Made by a program: the position numbers and the translations under genes
Notes under the pieces: model-generated
Database searches by the model: none
What the model saw: only the letters and a program-made list of their open reading frames with translations
Told to the model about the DNA's origin: nothing
Part shown: piece after piece, positions 16,840-25,590 of the stretch
Position numbering within the stretch: position 1 is the first letter of the stretch
Layout of the letters: every line of letters begins with the position of its first letter
NCBI GenBank assembly: GCA_017439805.1
Contig: JAFSIK010000002.1
Location: forward strand, 1-37,113
Reading direction: 5' to 3'
Source: Oscillospiraceae bacterium
Lineage (GTDB): Bacteria; Bacillota; Clostridia; Oscillospirales; Oscillospiraceae
Length of the DNA stretch: 37,113 nt

Positions 16840-18057
16840 ATGAAAAATACATCATATAAGATCCGCCGGCTTTATTTGGCGGCAGGTGTTTTGGCGATGC
16901 TGTTTTCAGGCGTTATTTACGCCTGGTCCATACTAAAGGTGCCGATGGCTGAAAACTTCGGATGGACACCTGCGCAGCTGGCACTTAACTTCACACTTAC
17001 GATGTGTTTTTACTGCGTCGGCCTTATTACAAACGGCCTTCTGGAAAAGCGCATTGGCTCAAAGCCCACAATAATCATCGGTGCGGTATTGGCCTTCATA
17101 GGCTTTATGCTCACATCCCGCATCAGCGGTGAAAAGCTGTGGCATCTGTATTTCTTTTACAGCGCCCTGGGCGGCACCGGCATAGGTATGGCCTACGGAT
17201 GCATAATTTCGGCCGTGGGAGCCTGGTTCCCCGACAGAAAGGGCACCTGCACAGGCGTTCTTATGATGGCTTTCGGACTTTCCACGCTGATTTTGGGTAA
17301 TGTGGCGCCCAGACTTTTTGCCGTTCCCGGCATCGGTTGGCGTGGCACTTACGTGGTCTACGGCATAGCCCTTGGCATTGCCCTTCTGATTGCGGGACTC
17401 ATTATCCGGCGTCCGGGCAAAGACACCGTTTTGCCTCCGGTAAAAGTGGCAGCTGTTGACAGCAATAAATTTGCCACGGTGGAATGTACACCCGGCCAGA
17501 TGGTACGCAGACCTTCTTTCTGGCTAATGTTTATAGGAATACCCCTCATAGCCGCCGTGGGCAGCACAACCATAAGCTTTGCAAACGACCTGTCTGTTTC
17601 TCTTGGCGCGTCGGTGGAACTTGCGGCGCTGCTGGTTGGAATGCTGTCTGTGTTCAACGGCCTAGGCAGAATAATTTCCGGCAAGGTTTTTGATATGCTG
17701 GGCTGCAAAAAGGGGCTTGTTCTTGCTACGATTGTAGGAATTATAGCCACTGTGGTTGTCATCATATCGGTGCTGACAGATGCTCTCGTACTCTGTGCAA
17801 TCGGTATATGCCTTGCGGGACTGTCCTATGGTGCGTGTCCCACGGCGGGAGCCACCATAACCGCAATATTTTACGGACAAAAACACTTTTCTCAGAATTT
17901 TGCTATTTTGAACATAAACCTTTGCACGGGTTCATTCATTGCTACCGGAGCCAACGCACTTATGGCCAGAAGCGGTGGATTTATAGTACCGTTCGCGGTG
18001 CTCACGCTGTCGGCCGTAATAGCGCTTGCTCTCATAGGCAGTATCAAAAAACCCTGA
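16840..18057 (+). CDS. OFA-family MFS transporter
   Basis: This 405-residue protein has twelve predicted membrane spans and the OFA-type signatures YAWSILKVPMAENFGW, GIGMAYGCIISAVGAWFPDRKG (loop 4-5 region) and LAGLSYGACPTAGAT. Relatives exchange oxalate for formate or move other small or aromatic carboxylates. Two ATGs occur, at 16834 and 16840; I chose 16840 because it is better spaced from AAGGA and aligns with the paralogue. Sitting between amidohydrolase pairs, it may import a second aromatic acid or export a pathway product (inference). It is 22 bases upstream of the next amidohydrolase. Confidence 0.88.
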   Translation: MKNTSYKIRRLYLAAGVLAMLFSGVIYAWSILKVPMAENFGWTPAQLALNFTLTMCFYCVGLITNGLLEKRIGSKPTIIIGAVLAFIGFMLTSRISGEKLWHLYFFYSALGGTGIGMAYGCIISAVGAWFPDRKGTCTGVLMMAFGLSTLILGNVAPRLFAVPGIGWRGTYVVYGIALGIALLIAGLIIRRPGKDTVLPPVKVAAVDSNKFATVECTPGQMVRRPSFWLMFIGIPLIAAVGSTTISFANDLSVSLGASVELAALLVGMLSVFNGLGRIISGKVFDMLGCKKGLVLATIVGIIATVVVIISVLTDALVLCAIGICLAGLSYGACPTAGATITAIFYGQKHFSQNFAILNINLCTGSFIATGANALMARSGGFIVPFAVLTLSAVIALALIGSIKKP

Positions 18058-18079
18058 CATTTACATGGAAGGTGATAAA

Positions 18080-19321
18080 ATGCGCAGCATAGCCAGATTT
18101 GTGGTAGATACCCATTCACACATTTCCACCCTCTATCAGCCCAAGGGCGATAAAAGCGAGCAGCTTCGCAAAGAAGGCAAGTGGGACGGAATGGCCCATG
18201 AGGTGGAGGCTTTTGATAACTCGGCGCTGGCGTTGTATGACATGGACCGCTACGGTGTGGATATGGCAATACTACTGCCCAGTATGACCGGCACTTACAA
18301 CGAAACCCAGCTGAAAATCGTGCGTAAGCACCCGGACCGATTCCGCGCCTGCTGCTCCGACCAGATGACCGCAACCAAGGTGGTAAGAGGTGAAATCACC
18401 GACTGGAAGCTGCAGATGTCCCTTGACGAAATTGAGGCGGCGCTGAAAACCGGCGATTTTGTAGGCATAGGCGAGTTCGTGCCCGGTCTTAATATCTACC
18501 GTTACGGCTATATGCCTATGCCGGATTTTGACCAGCGTGTTGAGGAATGGGACGCATTCTGCGAACTGGCGGTCAAGTACGACGTGCCGGTGCACTTCCA
18601 CGAATTCAATATGTTTTTCCGCCTTGGAAATCCCAAGTGGCATCACGCAAAGCTTCTTGAAACTGTGGCAAGCCGCAACCCCAAGGCAAAGATAATCTTC
18701 AACCACGGCTACAAGGATCCGGACCTTAACTGCAAAGACCCGCTGGAGAGCATGAAAGAAGTTTACACAATGGTGGCAGCTCACCCCAATGTGTACATGG
18801 AAACCGGTGGTTGGTGCGAAAAGAACTTTGAGATCGCCTTTGACAGCGGCGTGCGTGCCTGCAATCTTATGTGGGGTCACGATTACGGCAATGTGCCCCA
18901 GCATATTTACCGCAAAAATATCCTGGATTACCGCTATGACAGCAAAATCGGCATAATGACCGACGCCAGGGTATTTGAATACCGCAAAACCGACTCCCAG
19001 TTCGGCTCCGGCTATAAGGGGCTGCCTACCATTCCCACCTATCAACCCGACTTCTACGGTTGGGGAATGAGGACCATTGACAGGGTAGGGGAGTGGCTGA
19101 CTCAGGACGAGATAAACCTGATTATGGGCGGCACCGCTGCAAGACTGTACAAGCTGCCCGTGCCTCAACCCAGGATGTTCCCCGAAGCCCGCCCGGACAT
19201 ATTCGGCGAAAACTGGAGAGATATGTACCCCCTTATTCCAGACGAACAGATTCAGAACCCCGACCCCTTCCGCATTCCCATTGAAAAGAAGTTCTTCGAC
19301 GATGACTTTACCTCGGATTAA
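18080..19321 (+). CDS. Amidohydrolase-2 family metalloenzyme B1
   Basis: This 413-residue protein belongs to the same family as A1/A2 but to a distinct branch. Metal-site residues are His12 and His14 (DTHSHIS), His174 (VHFHEF), His209 (FNHGYKD) and Asp268 (MWGHDYG). Compared with A1/A2 it has inserted segments and an acidic C-terminal tail (FFDDDF). GGAAGGTG precedes ATG 18080; an upstream ATG at 18065 overlaps this site and is not used. The next gene encodes a protein identical over most of its length. Metal-dependent decarboxylation or hydrolysis of an aromatic-derived acid is the family expectation. Confidence 0.85.
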   Translation: MRSIARFVVDTHSHISTLYQPKGDKSEQLRKEGKWDGMAHEVEAFDNSALALYDMDRYGVDMAILLPSMTGTYNETQLKIVRKHPDRFRACCSDQMTATKVVRGEITDWKLQMSLDEIEAALKTGDFVGIGEFVPGLNIYRYGYMPMPDFDQRVEEWDAFCELAVKYDVPVHFHEFNMFFRLGNPKWHHAKLLETVASRNPKAKIIFNHGYKDPDLNCKDPLESMKEVYTMVAAHPNVYMETGGWCEKNFEIAFDSGVRACNLMWGHDYGNVPQHIYRKNILDYRYDSKIGIMTDARVFEYRKTDSQFGSGYKGLPTIPTYQPDFYGWGMRTIDRVGEWLTQDEINLIMGGTAARLYKLPVPQPRMFPEARPDIFGENWRDMYPLIPDEQIQNPDPFRIPIEKKFFDDDFTSD

Positions 19322-19335
19322 AAGGAGCTGAAACC

Positions 19336-20580
19336 ATGCGAAATATCGCCCGTTTTGTAGTAGATACCCATTCACATATTTCCACCCTCTATCAGCCCAA
19401 GGGAGAAAAAAGCTTCCAGTACCGCAAAGAGGGCAGATGGAATGGTATGATTCACGAGGTAGAGGCCTTTGACAATACAGCTCTTGCGCTGTACGACATG
19501 GACCGCTACGGTGTGGATATGGCTATCCTGCTGCCCAGCATGTGCGGCACCTTCAACGAAACCCAGGTTAAGCTTATGAACAAGTATCCCGACCGCTTCC
19601 GTGCCTGCTGTTCCGATCAGATGGTTGCCACCAAAGTGCTCCGCGGCGAGATAAAGGACTGGACTATACAGACCTCCCTTGACGAGGTTGAGGCGGCTCT
19701 TAAAACCGGCAACTTTGTCGGTATCGGCGAATTTGCCCCCGGTCTGAATGTTTACCGCTACGGCCTTGCTCCGGCTCCCGATTTCCAGCAGCGTCTGGAG
19801 GAGTGGGGCGCTATATGCGACTTGGCGGTCAAGTATGATGTACCGGTACACTTCCACGAATTTATCATGTTTATGCGCCTGGGCAAAACTCTTTGGCATC
19901 ATATCGATATGCTTGAGGCCGTTGCCCGCAACAACCCCAAGGCCAAGATAATCTTCAACCACGGCTACAAGGACCCCGATCTGGGCGTTGCGGATCCTCT
20001 TGAAAGTATGAAAGAGGTCTACACAATGGTTTCCCAGTATCCCAATATTTACATGGAAACCGGCGGCTGGTGCGAAAAGAACTTCGAAATCGCTTTTGAC
20101 AACGGAATCCGCGCCTGCAATCTTATGTGGGGCCACGATTACGGTAACGTGCCTCAGCATATTTACCGCAAAAACATTATGGATTTCCGTTACGACAGCA
20201 AGATCGGCCTGATGACCGACCCCAGGGTTTTTGATTACCGCAAAACCGACTCCCAGTTCGGCTCCGGCTACAAGGGTCTGCCCACCATTCCCACCTATCA
20301 GCCCGATTTTTACGGCTGGGGCATGCGTACTATCGACAGAGTGGGTGACTGGCTGACCCAGGACGAAATAAACCTGATTATGGGCGGCACCGCTGCAAGA
20401 CTGTACAAGCTGCCCGTTCCTCATCCCAGAATGTTCCCCGAAGCCCGCCCGGATATCTTCGGCGAAAACTGGAGAGATATGTATCCCTTTATTCCCGACG
20501 AACAGATTCAGAATCCCGATCCCTTCCGCATTCCCATTGAAAAGAAGTTCTTTGACGACGACTTCACAATGGATGACTGA
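19336..20580 (+). CDS. Amidohydrolase-2 family metalloenzyme B2 (tandem paralogue of B1)
   Basis: This 414-residue protein is a close tandem copy of B1, collinear throughout, with His12, His14, His174, His209 and Asp268 all kept. Differences concentrate in residues 24-40, 142-200 and around 215. AAGGAGC precedes ATG 19336, 14 bases after the B1 stop. High protein identity with scattered synonymous changes suggests a fairly old duplication under selection, or partial gene conversion. A shared hetero-oligomer with B1 or divided substrate range is possible. An 87-base gap with no clear feature separates it from the fifth amidohydrolase. Confidence 0.85.
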   Translation: MRNIARFVVDTHSHISTLYQPKGEKSFQYRKEGRWNGMIHEVEAFDNTALALYDMDRYGVDMAILLPSMCGTFNETQVKLMNKYPDRFRACCSDQMVATKVLRGEIKDWTIQTSLDEVEAALKTGNFVGIGEFAPGLNVYRYGLAPAPDFQQRLEEWGAICDLAVKYDVPVHFHEFIMFMRLGKTLWHHIDMLEAVARNNPKAKIIFNHGYKDPDLGVADPLESMKEVYTMVSQYPNIYMETGGWCEKNFEIAFDNGIRACNLMWGHDYGNVPQHIYRKNIMDFRYDSKIGLMTDPRVFDYRKTDSQFGSGYKGLPTIPTYQPDFYGWGMRTIDRVGDWLTQDEINLIMGGTAARLYKLPVPHPRMFPEARPDIFGENWRDMYPFIPDEQIQNPDPFRIPIEKKFFDDDFTMDD

Positions 20581-20667
20581 CAGGGCAAAATAATGTGATC
20601 TCTGTGCTGCAGGGACGATGCAGACACTTAAATTTAAAAATCAAACGTGAAAGGATGGAAAATAACA

Positions 20668-21849
20668 ATGCCTAAAATGGGACGCTTCGTGGTAGAGACC
20701 CACGGCCACATCACATCACTTTACGATTCAGTAGGAGATAATCCGTCTCCTGAGGGCTGGAAAGGGCTTCCGATAGGCCCCGGCTCCGGCGAGGTCGAAT
20801 TTGTTGACAACTCCGGTCTTACCCTTTATGACATGGAATGCTACGGCGTTGACATGGTCATGCTGTACCCCAGCGTTACCGGCACCACCAACGAAAGCCA
20901 GCTTAAGCTTGTTGAAAAATATCCCGATAAATTCAGAGCGTTCTGCGCCGACCAGACCACCCGTCTGCGCTGCCAGCGAGAAGGCATTGAGTGGAAGATG
21001 TCTGACTCCCTGGACGAAATCGAAAAGGCCTGCGATACCGGTAAGTTTATCGGCATCGGCGAATTTGCTCCCAGAAACTGGGATAAAGAGCATTTCTACG
21101 GCTATGAGGAAAGATTCAAAGAATACTGCGAACTGTTCAACATTGCCCGCAGATACAATCTGCCCGTGGCCTTCCACGATGTTATGTGGCAGGACTACGA
21201 GTGGGATCCCTGGAAGCTGCTGATGCGTCTGGCCGGCAAGTACCCCGACGTAAAGATCATCGTAAACCACGGCGGCCACTCCATCGGCTCCTACATTTAC
21301 AATGATGCGAACATCAGAAAATCCCTGCAGGCAGCCGGCAGATACACCGGTGACGGCGGAGAACCCAACATTTTCCTGGAAGTCGGCACCTGGAACGCGG
21401 AGCAGATCCGTATGGCTGTCGAAGACCCCAATGTAGGCCCCACCCAGCTGCTTTGGGGCAGCGACTACGGCCATGTGCCTCAGTATCTGACCGTAAATCA
21501 CGGCCGCAAGGGCATGTTCCCCGAAGCTTTCTCCACTTCCATGAAGCGCTGGGCTCCCGTTCCCGCTTACCAGTGTGACTGGTGGGGCTGGGAAGTCACT
21601 CAGATCGAGCGTCTGAAACAGTGGGTGGGCCAGGATGAAATCAACCTTATCCTGGGCGGCAACGCAGCCAAGCTGTTCAAACTGCCCGTACCCTATGAAA
21701 GAATGTTCATGTGCGGCAGACCCGACTACTTCGGCATCCACTGGAAGGAATCCATCCCCTACATTCCTCTGGAGCAGGTACAGAATCCCGACGACAAGGC
21801 TGCAAACAGAAGACTTCTGGGCGATGACTTCTTCGATAAGAAAAAATGA
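20668..21849 (+). CDS. Amidohydrolase-2 family metalloenzyme C
   Basis: This 393-residue protein is the fifth family member. Metal-site residues are His12 and His14 (ETHGHIT), His170 (VAFHDV), His201 (VNHGGH) and Asp266 (LLWGSDYG). It shares the C-terminal tail pattern with B1/B2 (PDYFGIHW...QNPDDKA...DDFF) but is clearly more diverged. ATG 20668 is preceded by AAAGGA at 12-base spacing; a GTG at 20647 would place the ribosome binding site inside the gene. A hairpin terminator follows (21895-21934), after which the molybdenum enzyme begins, so C sits closest to the redox step. Confidence 0.85.
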   Translation: MPKMGRFVVETHGHITSLYDSVGDNPSPEGWKGLPIGPGSGEVEFVDNSGLTLYDMECYGVDMVMLYPSVTGTTNESQLKLVEKYPDKFRAFCADQTTRLRCQREGIEWKMSDSLDEIEKACDTGKFIGIGEFAPRNWDKEHFYGYEERFKEYCELFNIARRYNLPVAFHDVMWQDYEWDPWKLLMRLAGKYPDVKIIVNHGGHSIGSYIYNDANIRKSLQAAGRYTGDGGEPNIFLEVGTWNAEQIRMAVEDPNVGPTQLLWGSDYGHVPQYLTVNHGRKGMFPEAFSTSMKRWAPVPAYQCDWWGWEVTQIERLKQWVGQDEINLILGGNAAKLFKLPVPYERMFMCGRPDYFGIHWKESIPYIPLEQVQNPDDKAANRRLLGDDFFDKKK

Positions 21850-21894
21850 TCTTGTTGGATAACCCCAACAGTTCCAAGCCGTAAATGTGACTTT

Positions 21895-21934
21895 GTCCGG
21901 CGGGGAATTGAGAAATTTCCCGCCGGACATTTTT
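21895..21934 (+). terminator. Hairpin terminator between amidohydrolase C and the molybdenum enzyme
   Basis: GTCCGGCGGGGAATT (21895-21909) pairs with AATTTCCCGCCGGAC (21914-21928), 15 bp with one wobble and a GAGA loop, followed by ATTTTT. It looks like a real terminator inside an otherwise co-directional cluster, so the Mo enzyme may be expressed by readthrough or from its own start. Confidence 0.75.
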
Positions 21935-21971
21935 AAACACACAAGTAACTGTGTTAGTGAGGTGGATCGTT

Positions 21972-24686
21972 TTGATCAATAAAAAAATTGATGTAAAGGC
22001 CCAGCGCAAGGTGTTCAAGGCGGGCAGCCTTATGGGTCCCCGCAGCGGTAACCCCACCGTTGTTGAGACCGATGAACAGGGTAAGCTGACCCGTATCCGC
22101 CCCCTGGATTATACCGAATACTGTGACTGGGAAAGCAAAAACCCCTGGCAGATAGACGCACACGGCAAGACCTTTACCCCTCCCACCAGATCCGTCACTG
22201 CCAACTACTACATGACCTACAAAAAGAGGGTATATTCGGAAAACCGCGTCCGTTATCCTCTTAAGCGCGTGGACTTTGACCCGGACGGAGAGAGAAACAC
22301 CGAAAACCGCGGCAAGAGCCGCTATGTGCGTATTTCCTGGGATGAGGCCACCGACATAATTGCAAAAGAGCTTCTCCGTATCAAGGAAAAGTACGGCATG
22401 AGCGCCGTTCTTTCCGAAACCGACCTCCACGGCGAGGGTAAGCACGTGGCTCCCGCCCACGGCTGTCCCAACAGACTTCTGTCCCTCCTTGGCGGCTACA
22501 CCGTTCAGATGCGAAATCTTGACAGTTGGGAAGGTTTCGGCTGGGGTTCCAAGAACGTATGGGGCTCTGAGCCCGTAGGTCAGCTTCAGCCCTCCGGCAA
22601 CGTATGGCCCGACGTGGCAAAGCACGCCGACGCCCTGCTTTTCTGGTCTGCCGACCCCGAAACCACTGCGGTTGGCTTCGACGGATATCTGGCCAGCCGT
22701 ATGAGCTACTGGCTTCACAGCCTGGGCATCAAGTTCATCTTTGTTGATCCCGAACTCAACTACTGCGGCTGCTGCCAGGCGGACAAGTGGATCCCCGTTC
22801 TCCCCAACACCGACGCGGCGCTGTATCTTGCCATCATCTACACCTGGCTGAAAGAGGATACATACGATAAGGAATACGTCAAGACCCACGCCGTAGGCGC
22901 GGAGGAATTCTTTGACTACGTTCTCGGCAAGGTTGACGGCGAGCCCAAGACCCCCGAATGGGCCTCTGAAAAGTGCGGCGTGTCCGAATGGACCATCAAG
23001 GCTCTTGCCCGTTACTGGGCCAAGAAGATTGTCACCGTTACCGTGGGCAACGGCGGCCCCGGCATCCGCGGCCCATTCTCCACCGAACCTGCCAGACTTC
23101 AGTCCATCTGTCTGGGTATGCAGGGTCTGGGCAAGCCCGGCCGCTTCCAGGTAAAGTGGACCGAATGGAATATTTTCACCCCCGCCTACACCATTCCCTA
23201 CCAGGGAGAGGAGATAATCAACATACCTCACCGCTGCGAGATGGTGCGTCCCGCCGAGGGCATCACCGATGATGAGAATACCGAACGCGGCATGTTTAAG
23301 CTCAACCCCGTGGCCAAGGCCATGCCTGAAATTCAGCAGCTTTGCCATACCATGCCCAACGCTCCCCAGCAGTTTATCCCCAAATGCATGATCCACGACG
23401 CGATTCTCAAGGATCATATTGAGTGGTACGGCCTGGACTACTTCTGTTCTCCCGCCCATACCCAGTGGAACAAGCATGAATTCCCCAGACCCGGCTGTTC
23501 CCGTATTCACGCGGTATGGACGGACAGTCCCTGTATGACCACCTGCTGGAACGACGGCTTCAACTATGTAAAGGCGATGCGCTCTCCCGAGATTGAGTTC
23601 ATCGTGGCTCAGCATCCCTGGCTTGAAAACGACTGCTATCTGGCGGATATTATCCTTCCCGTCGCTACCCGCTTCGAGATGGACGAAATCAGCGACGACG
23701 CCAACAGCGGCATCATCACCAGCGTATTCCGTGAATATACCGCCTGTCCTCCCGTGGGTGAGTCCCTCAGTGACTTCGACTGCGTGGCAGAGGTGGCAAA
23801 GAAGCTGGGCGATGAGTATTATCAGGCATACACAGGCGGCATAACCGACCCCGAAAAGATAATTGAACTCTTCTGGCAGGGAAGCGGCGTTGCCCATCTG
23901 GACAAGGAAGACGATTACCATAAGAAAGACATCTTCATCATGCCCGTTGACCCCAAGTATGCAGAGATGCTCCCCGGTATCCGTCCCTTTGCCCTTGATC
24001 CGGAAAATCATCCTCTCAAGACCCCCACCGGCAAGCTGGAATTTACCTCCACTGCCATCGAGAAACACTTCCCGGACGACCAGGAACGTCCTCCTTATCC
24101 CAAGTGGATTGAAAAGAGCGACCTCCACGACGAGCGCCTGACCTCCGAAAGAGCCAAGAAATATCCTCTGCTGTGTATGTCCAACCACGGACGCTGGCGC
24201 TTCCACGCCAACCTGGACGACATCACCTGGCACCGTGAGGCTCCCACCATGAAGGTCCGCGCCAAGGATGGCTATCAGTATGAGCCCGTATGGATGAATC
24301 CCGTTACCGCAAAGGAGAGGGGCATCGAACACGGCGACATCGTAAAGGTGTTCAATGAAAGAGGTACCGTACTTTGCGGCGCCTACGTTACCGAGCGTAT
24401 TATCCCCGGCGCAGTATCCGTAGACCACGGCTCCCGCTTTGACCCCATCGATGCGGAAGGCCTTGACCGCGGCGGCGCCATAAATCTTATCACTCCCCAC
24501 GCAATCACCTCCAAGACCGTAACCGGCATGGTTGTAAGCGGCTTCCTTGTTGAGGCCCAGAAGGTCACAGACGAGGAGATGGAACAGTGGAAGAAGGACT
24601 ATCCCCACGCTTTTGAGCGCAAGGTTGACGTTGCCTGCGGCGTTTGCCTTGAGGGCTGGATGCTTGGAGATAAGGAGGGCAAGTAA
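21972..24686 (+). CDS. Molybdopterin oxidoreductase, transhydroxylase-like large subunit
   Basis: This 904-residue protein belongs to the DMSO-reductase superfamily and most resembles pyrogallol-phloroglucinol transhydroxylase and resorcinol/resorcylate hydroxylases. There is no N-terminal CxxCxxxC cluster motif and no Tat signal, so it is cytoplasmic. Active-site landmarks agree with the Pelobacter enzyme as I recall it: His153 (DLHGEGKH, cf. His144) and Asp184-Ser185-Trp186 (cf. Asp174-Ser175-Trp176, Ser being the Mo ligand). A tyrosine near 406-410 may match Tyr404. The C-terminal cofactor-binding domain has SNHGRWRFHANLDDITW. The start is TTG 21972, six bases after GAGGTGG; no ATG is suitable. 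Polyphenol dehydroxylases are close relatives, so the reaction may be hydroxyl transfer, hydroxylation or dehydroxylation. Confidence 0.85.
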   Translation: MINKKIDVKAQRKVFKAGSLMGPRSGNPTVVETDEQGKLTRIRPLDYTEYCDWESKNPWQIDAHGKTFTPPTRSVTANYYMTYKKRVYSENRVRYPLKRVDFDPDGERNTENRGKSRYVRISWDEATDIIAKELLRIKEKYGMSAVLSETDLHGEGKHVAPAHGCPNRLLSLLGGYTVQMRNLDSWEGFGWGSKNVWGSEPVGQLQPSGNVWPDVAKHADALLFWSADPETTAVGFDGYLASRMSYWLHSLGIKFIFVDPELNYCGCCQADKWIPVLPNTDAALYLAIIYTWLKEDTYDKEYVKTHAVGAEEFFDYVLGKVDGEPKTPEWASEKCGVSEWTIKALARYWAKKIVTVTVGNGGPGIRGPFSTEPARLQSICLGMQGLGKPGRFQVKWTEWNIFTPAYTIPYQGEEIINIPHRCEMVRPAEGITDDENTERGMFKLNPVAKAMPEIQQLCHTMPNAPQQFIPKCMIHDAILKDHIEWYGLDYFCSPAHTQWNKHEFPRPGCSRIHAVWTDSPCMTTCWNDGFNYVKAMRSPEIEFIVAQHPWLENDCYLADIILPVATRFEMDEISDDANSGIITSVFREYTACPPVGESLSDFDCVAEVAKKLGDEYYQAYTGGITDPEKIIELFWQGSGVAHLDKEDDYHKKDIFIMPVDPKYAEMLPGIRPFALDPENHPLKTPTGKLEFTSTAIEKHFPDDQERPPYPKWIEKSDLHDERLTSERAKKYPLLCMSNHGRWRFHANLDDITWHREAPTMKVRAKDGYQYEPVWMNPVTAKERGIEHGDIVKVFNERGTVLCGAYVTERIIPGAVSVDHGSRFDPIDAEGLDRGGAINLITPHAITSKTVTGMVVSGFLVEAQKVTDEEMEQWKKDYPHAFERKVDVACGVCLEGWMLGDKEGK

Positions 24687-24688
24687 CA

Positions 24689-25582
24689 ATGGGAAAAGCT
24701 TTTGTAATTGACATAGCCAAATGCAGCGGCTGCTACAGCTGCCAGACCGCCTGTAAGGACGAGCACTGCGGCAACGACTGGTCTCCCTATGCAAAACCCC
24801 AGCCTGACATCGGTCAGTTCTGGCTGCATCTGAAGGACGACGTGCAGGGCAGCATCCCCAAGGTTAAGGTCACCTACACTCCCCAGCTGTGCAACCACTG
24901 CCGCGAGCCCAAGTGTCTGCCCGCCTGCCCCAATGGCGCCATTTACCGCCGTGAGGACGGCTTCGTGCTTATCAATCCCGAAAAGTGCGTTGGCTGCGGT
25001 GCCTGCGCCAAGGCCTGCCCCTACGGCGCCATTTACGGCAACAAGGAACTGGGCATCAGCCAGAAGTGCACCGGCTGCGCCCATCTGCTGGACAACGGCT
25101 ACAAGCTGCCCCGCTGCGTGGAAAACTGCCCCACCGACGCCATTGTATTCGGCGAAGAAGAGGAGTTGAAGGATCTTATTCGCGGCGCACAGGTCAGGGA
25201 ACCCGAGACCGGCTGCCGTCCCAGAGTATACTACCGCAACGTACCCGGCAAATTCATTGCCGGTCTGGTGTACGACCCGGTGGAGAAGGAAGTTATTATC
25301 GGTGCCCGCTGCATTGCGGTTACGGGCGGCAAGATAATCGAAACTGTCACCGACGAATTCGGCGATTTCTTGTTCAAGGATCTGGCCGTTGGCAAGTATG
25401 ATGTAACCATTTTTGCAGATGGTTACGATGAGTACTACAACTTTGGCATCGACCTTGAAAACTCCGTAAATCTGGGAGATATCCCCATGACTCCCAAAAC
25501 TGTCACCCCCGAGGATATTGAGGCGGAAGAACGCAAAAAACTTATCAAAACCGAAGGCGGAAACGCAGCAAACCTGTTCTGA
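24689..25582 (+). CDS. Transhydroxylase-like Fe-S small subunit with C-terminal beta domain
   Basis: This 297-residue partner of the preceding gene is a dicluster-ferredoxin electron-transfer subunit. Sixteen cysteines fall in cluster patterns: C12/15/18/22, C68/71/76/80, C100/103/106/110 and C127/130/143/147. Residues of about 191-275 form an added carboxypeptidase-regulatory/Cna-B-like beta domain (VTDEFGDFLFKDLAVGKYDV), the hallmark third domain of the transhydroxylase beta subunit. It starts two bases after the large-subunit stop with GGAGG overlapping that gene's end. No membrane anchor subunit follows, consistent with a soluble two-subunit enzyme. The extra Cys27 is not in a motif. Confidence 0.88.
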   Translation: MGKAFVIDIAKCSGCYSCQTACKDEHCGNDWSPYAKPQPDIGQFWLHLKDDVQGSIPKVKVTYTPQLCNHCREPKCLPACPNGAIYRREDGFVLINPEKCVGCGACAKACPYGAIYGNKELGISQKCTGCAHLLDNGYKLPRCVENCPTDAIVFGEEEELKDLIRGAQVREPETGCRPRVYYRNVPGKFIAGLVYDPVEKEVIIGARCIAVTGGKIIETVTDEFGDFLFKDLAVGKYDVTIFADGYDEYYNFGIDLENSVNLGDIPMTPKTVTPEDIEAEERKKLIKTEGGNAANLF

Positions 25583-25590
25583 GCAACGTA

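Noticed and set aside
21954..24794. A 946-codon open frame on the minus strand opposite the molybdenum enzyme
   Set aside because: Same cause: strong codon bias in the real gene. The predicted protein is low-complexity Gly/Ala/Val-rich and matches nothing.
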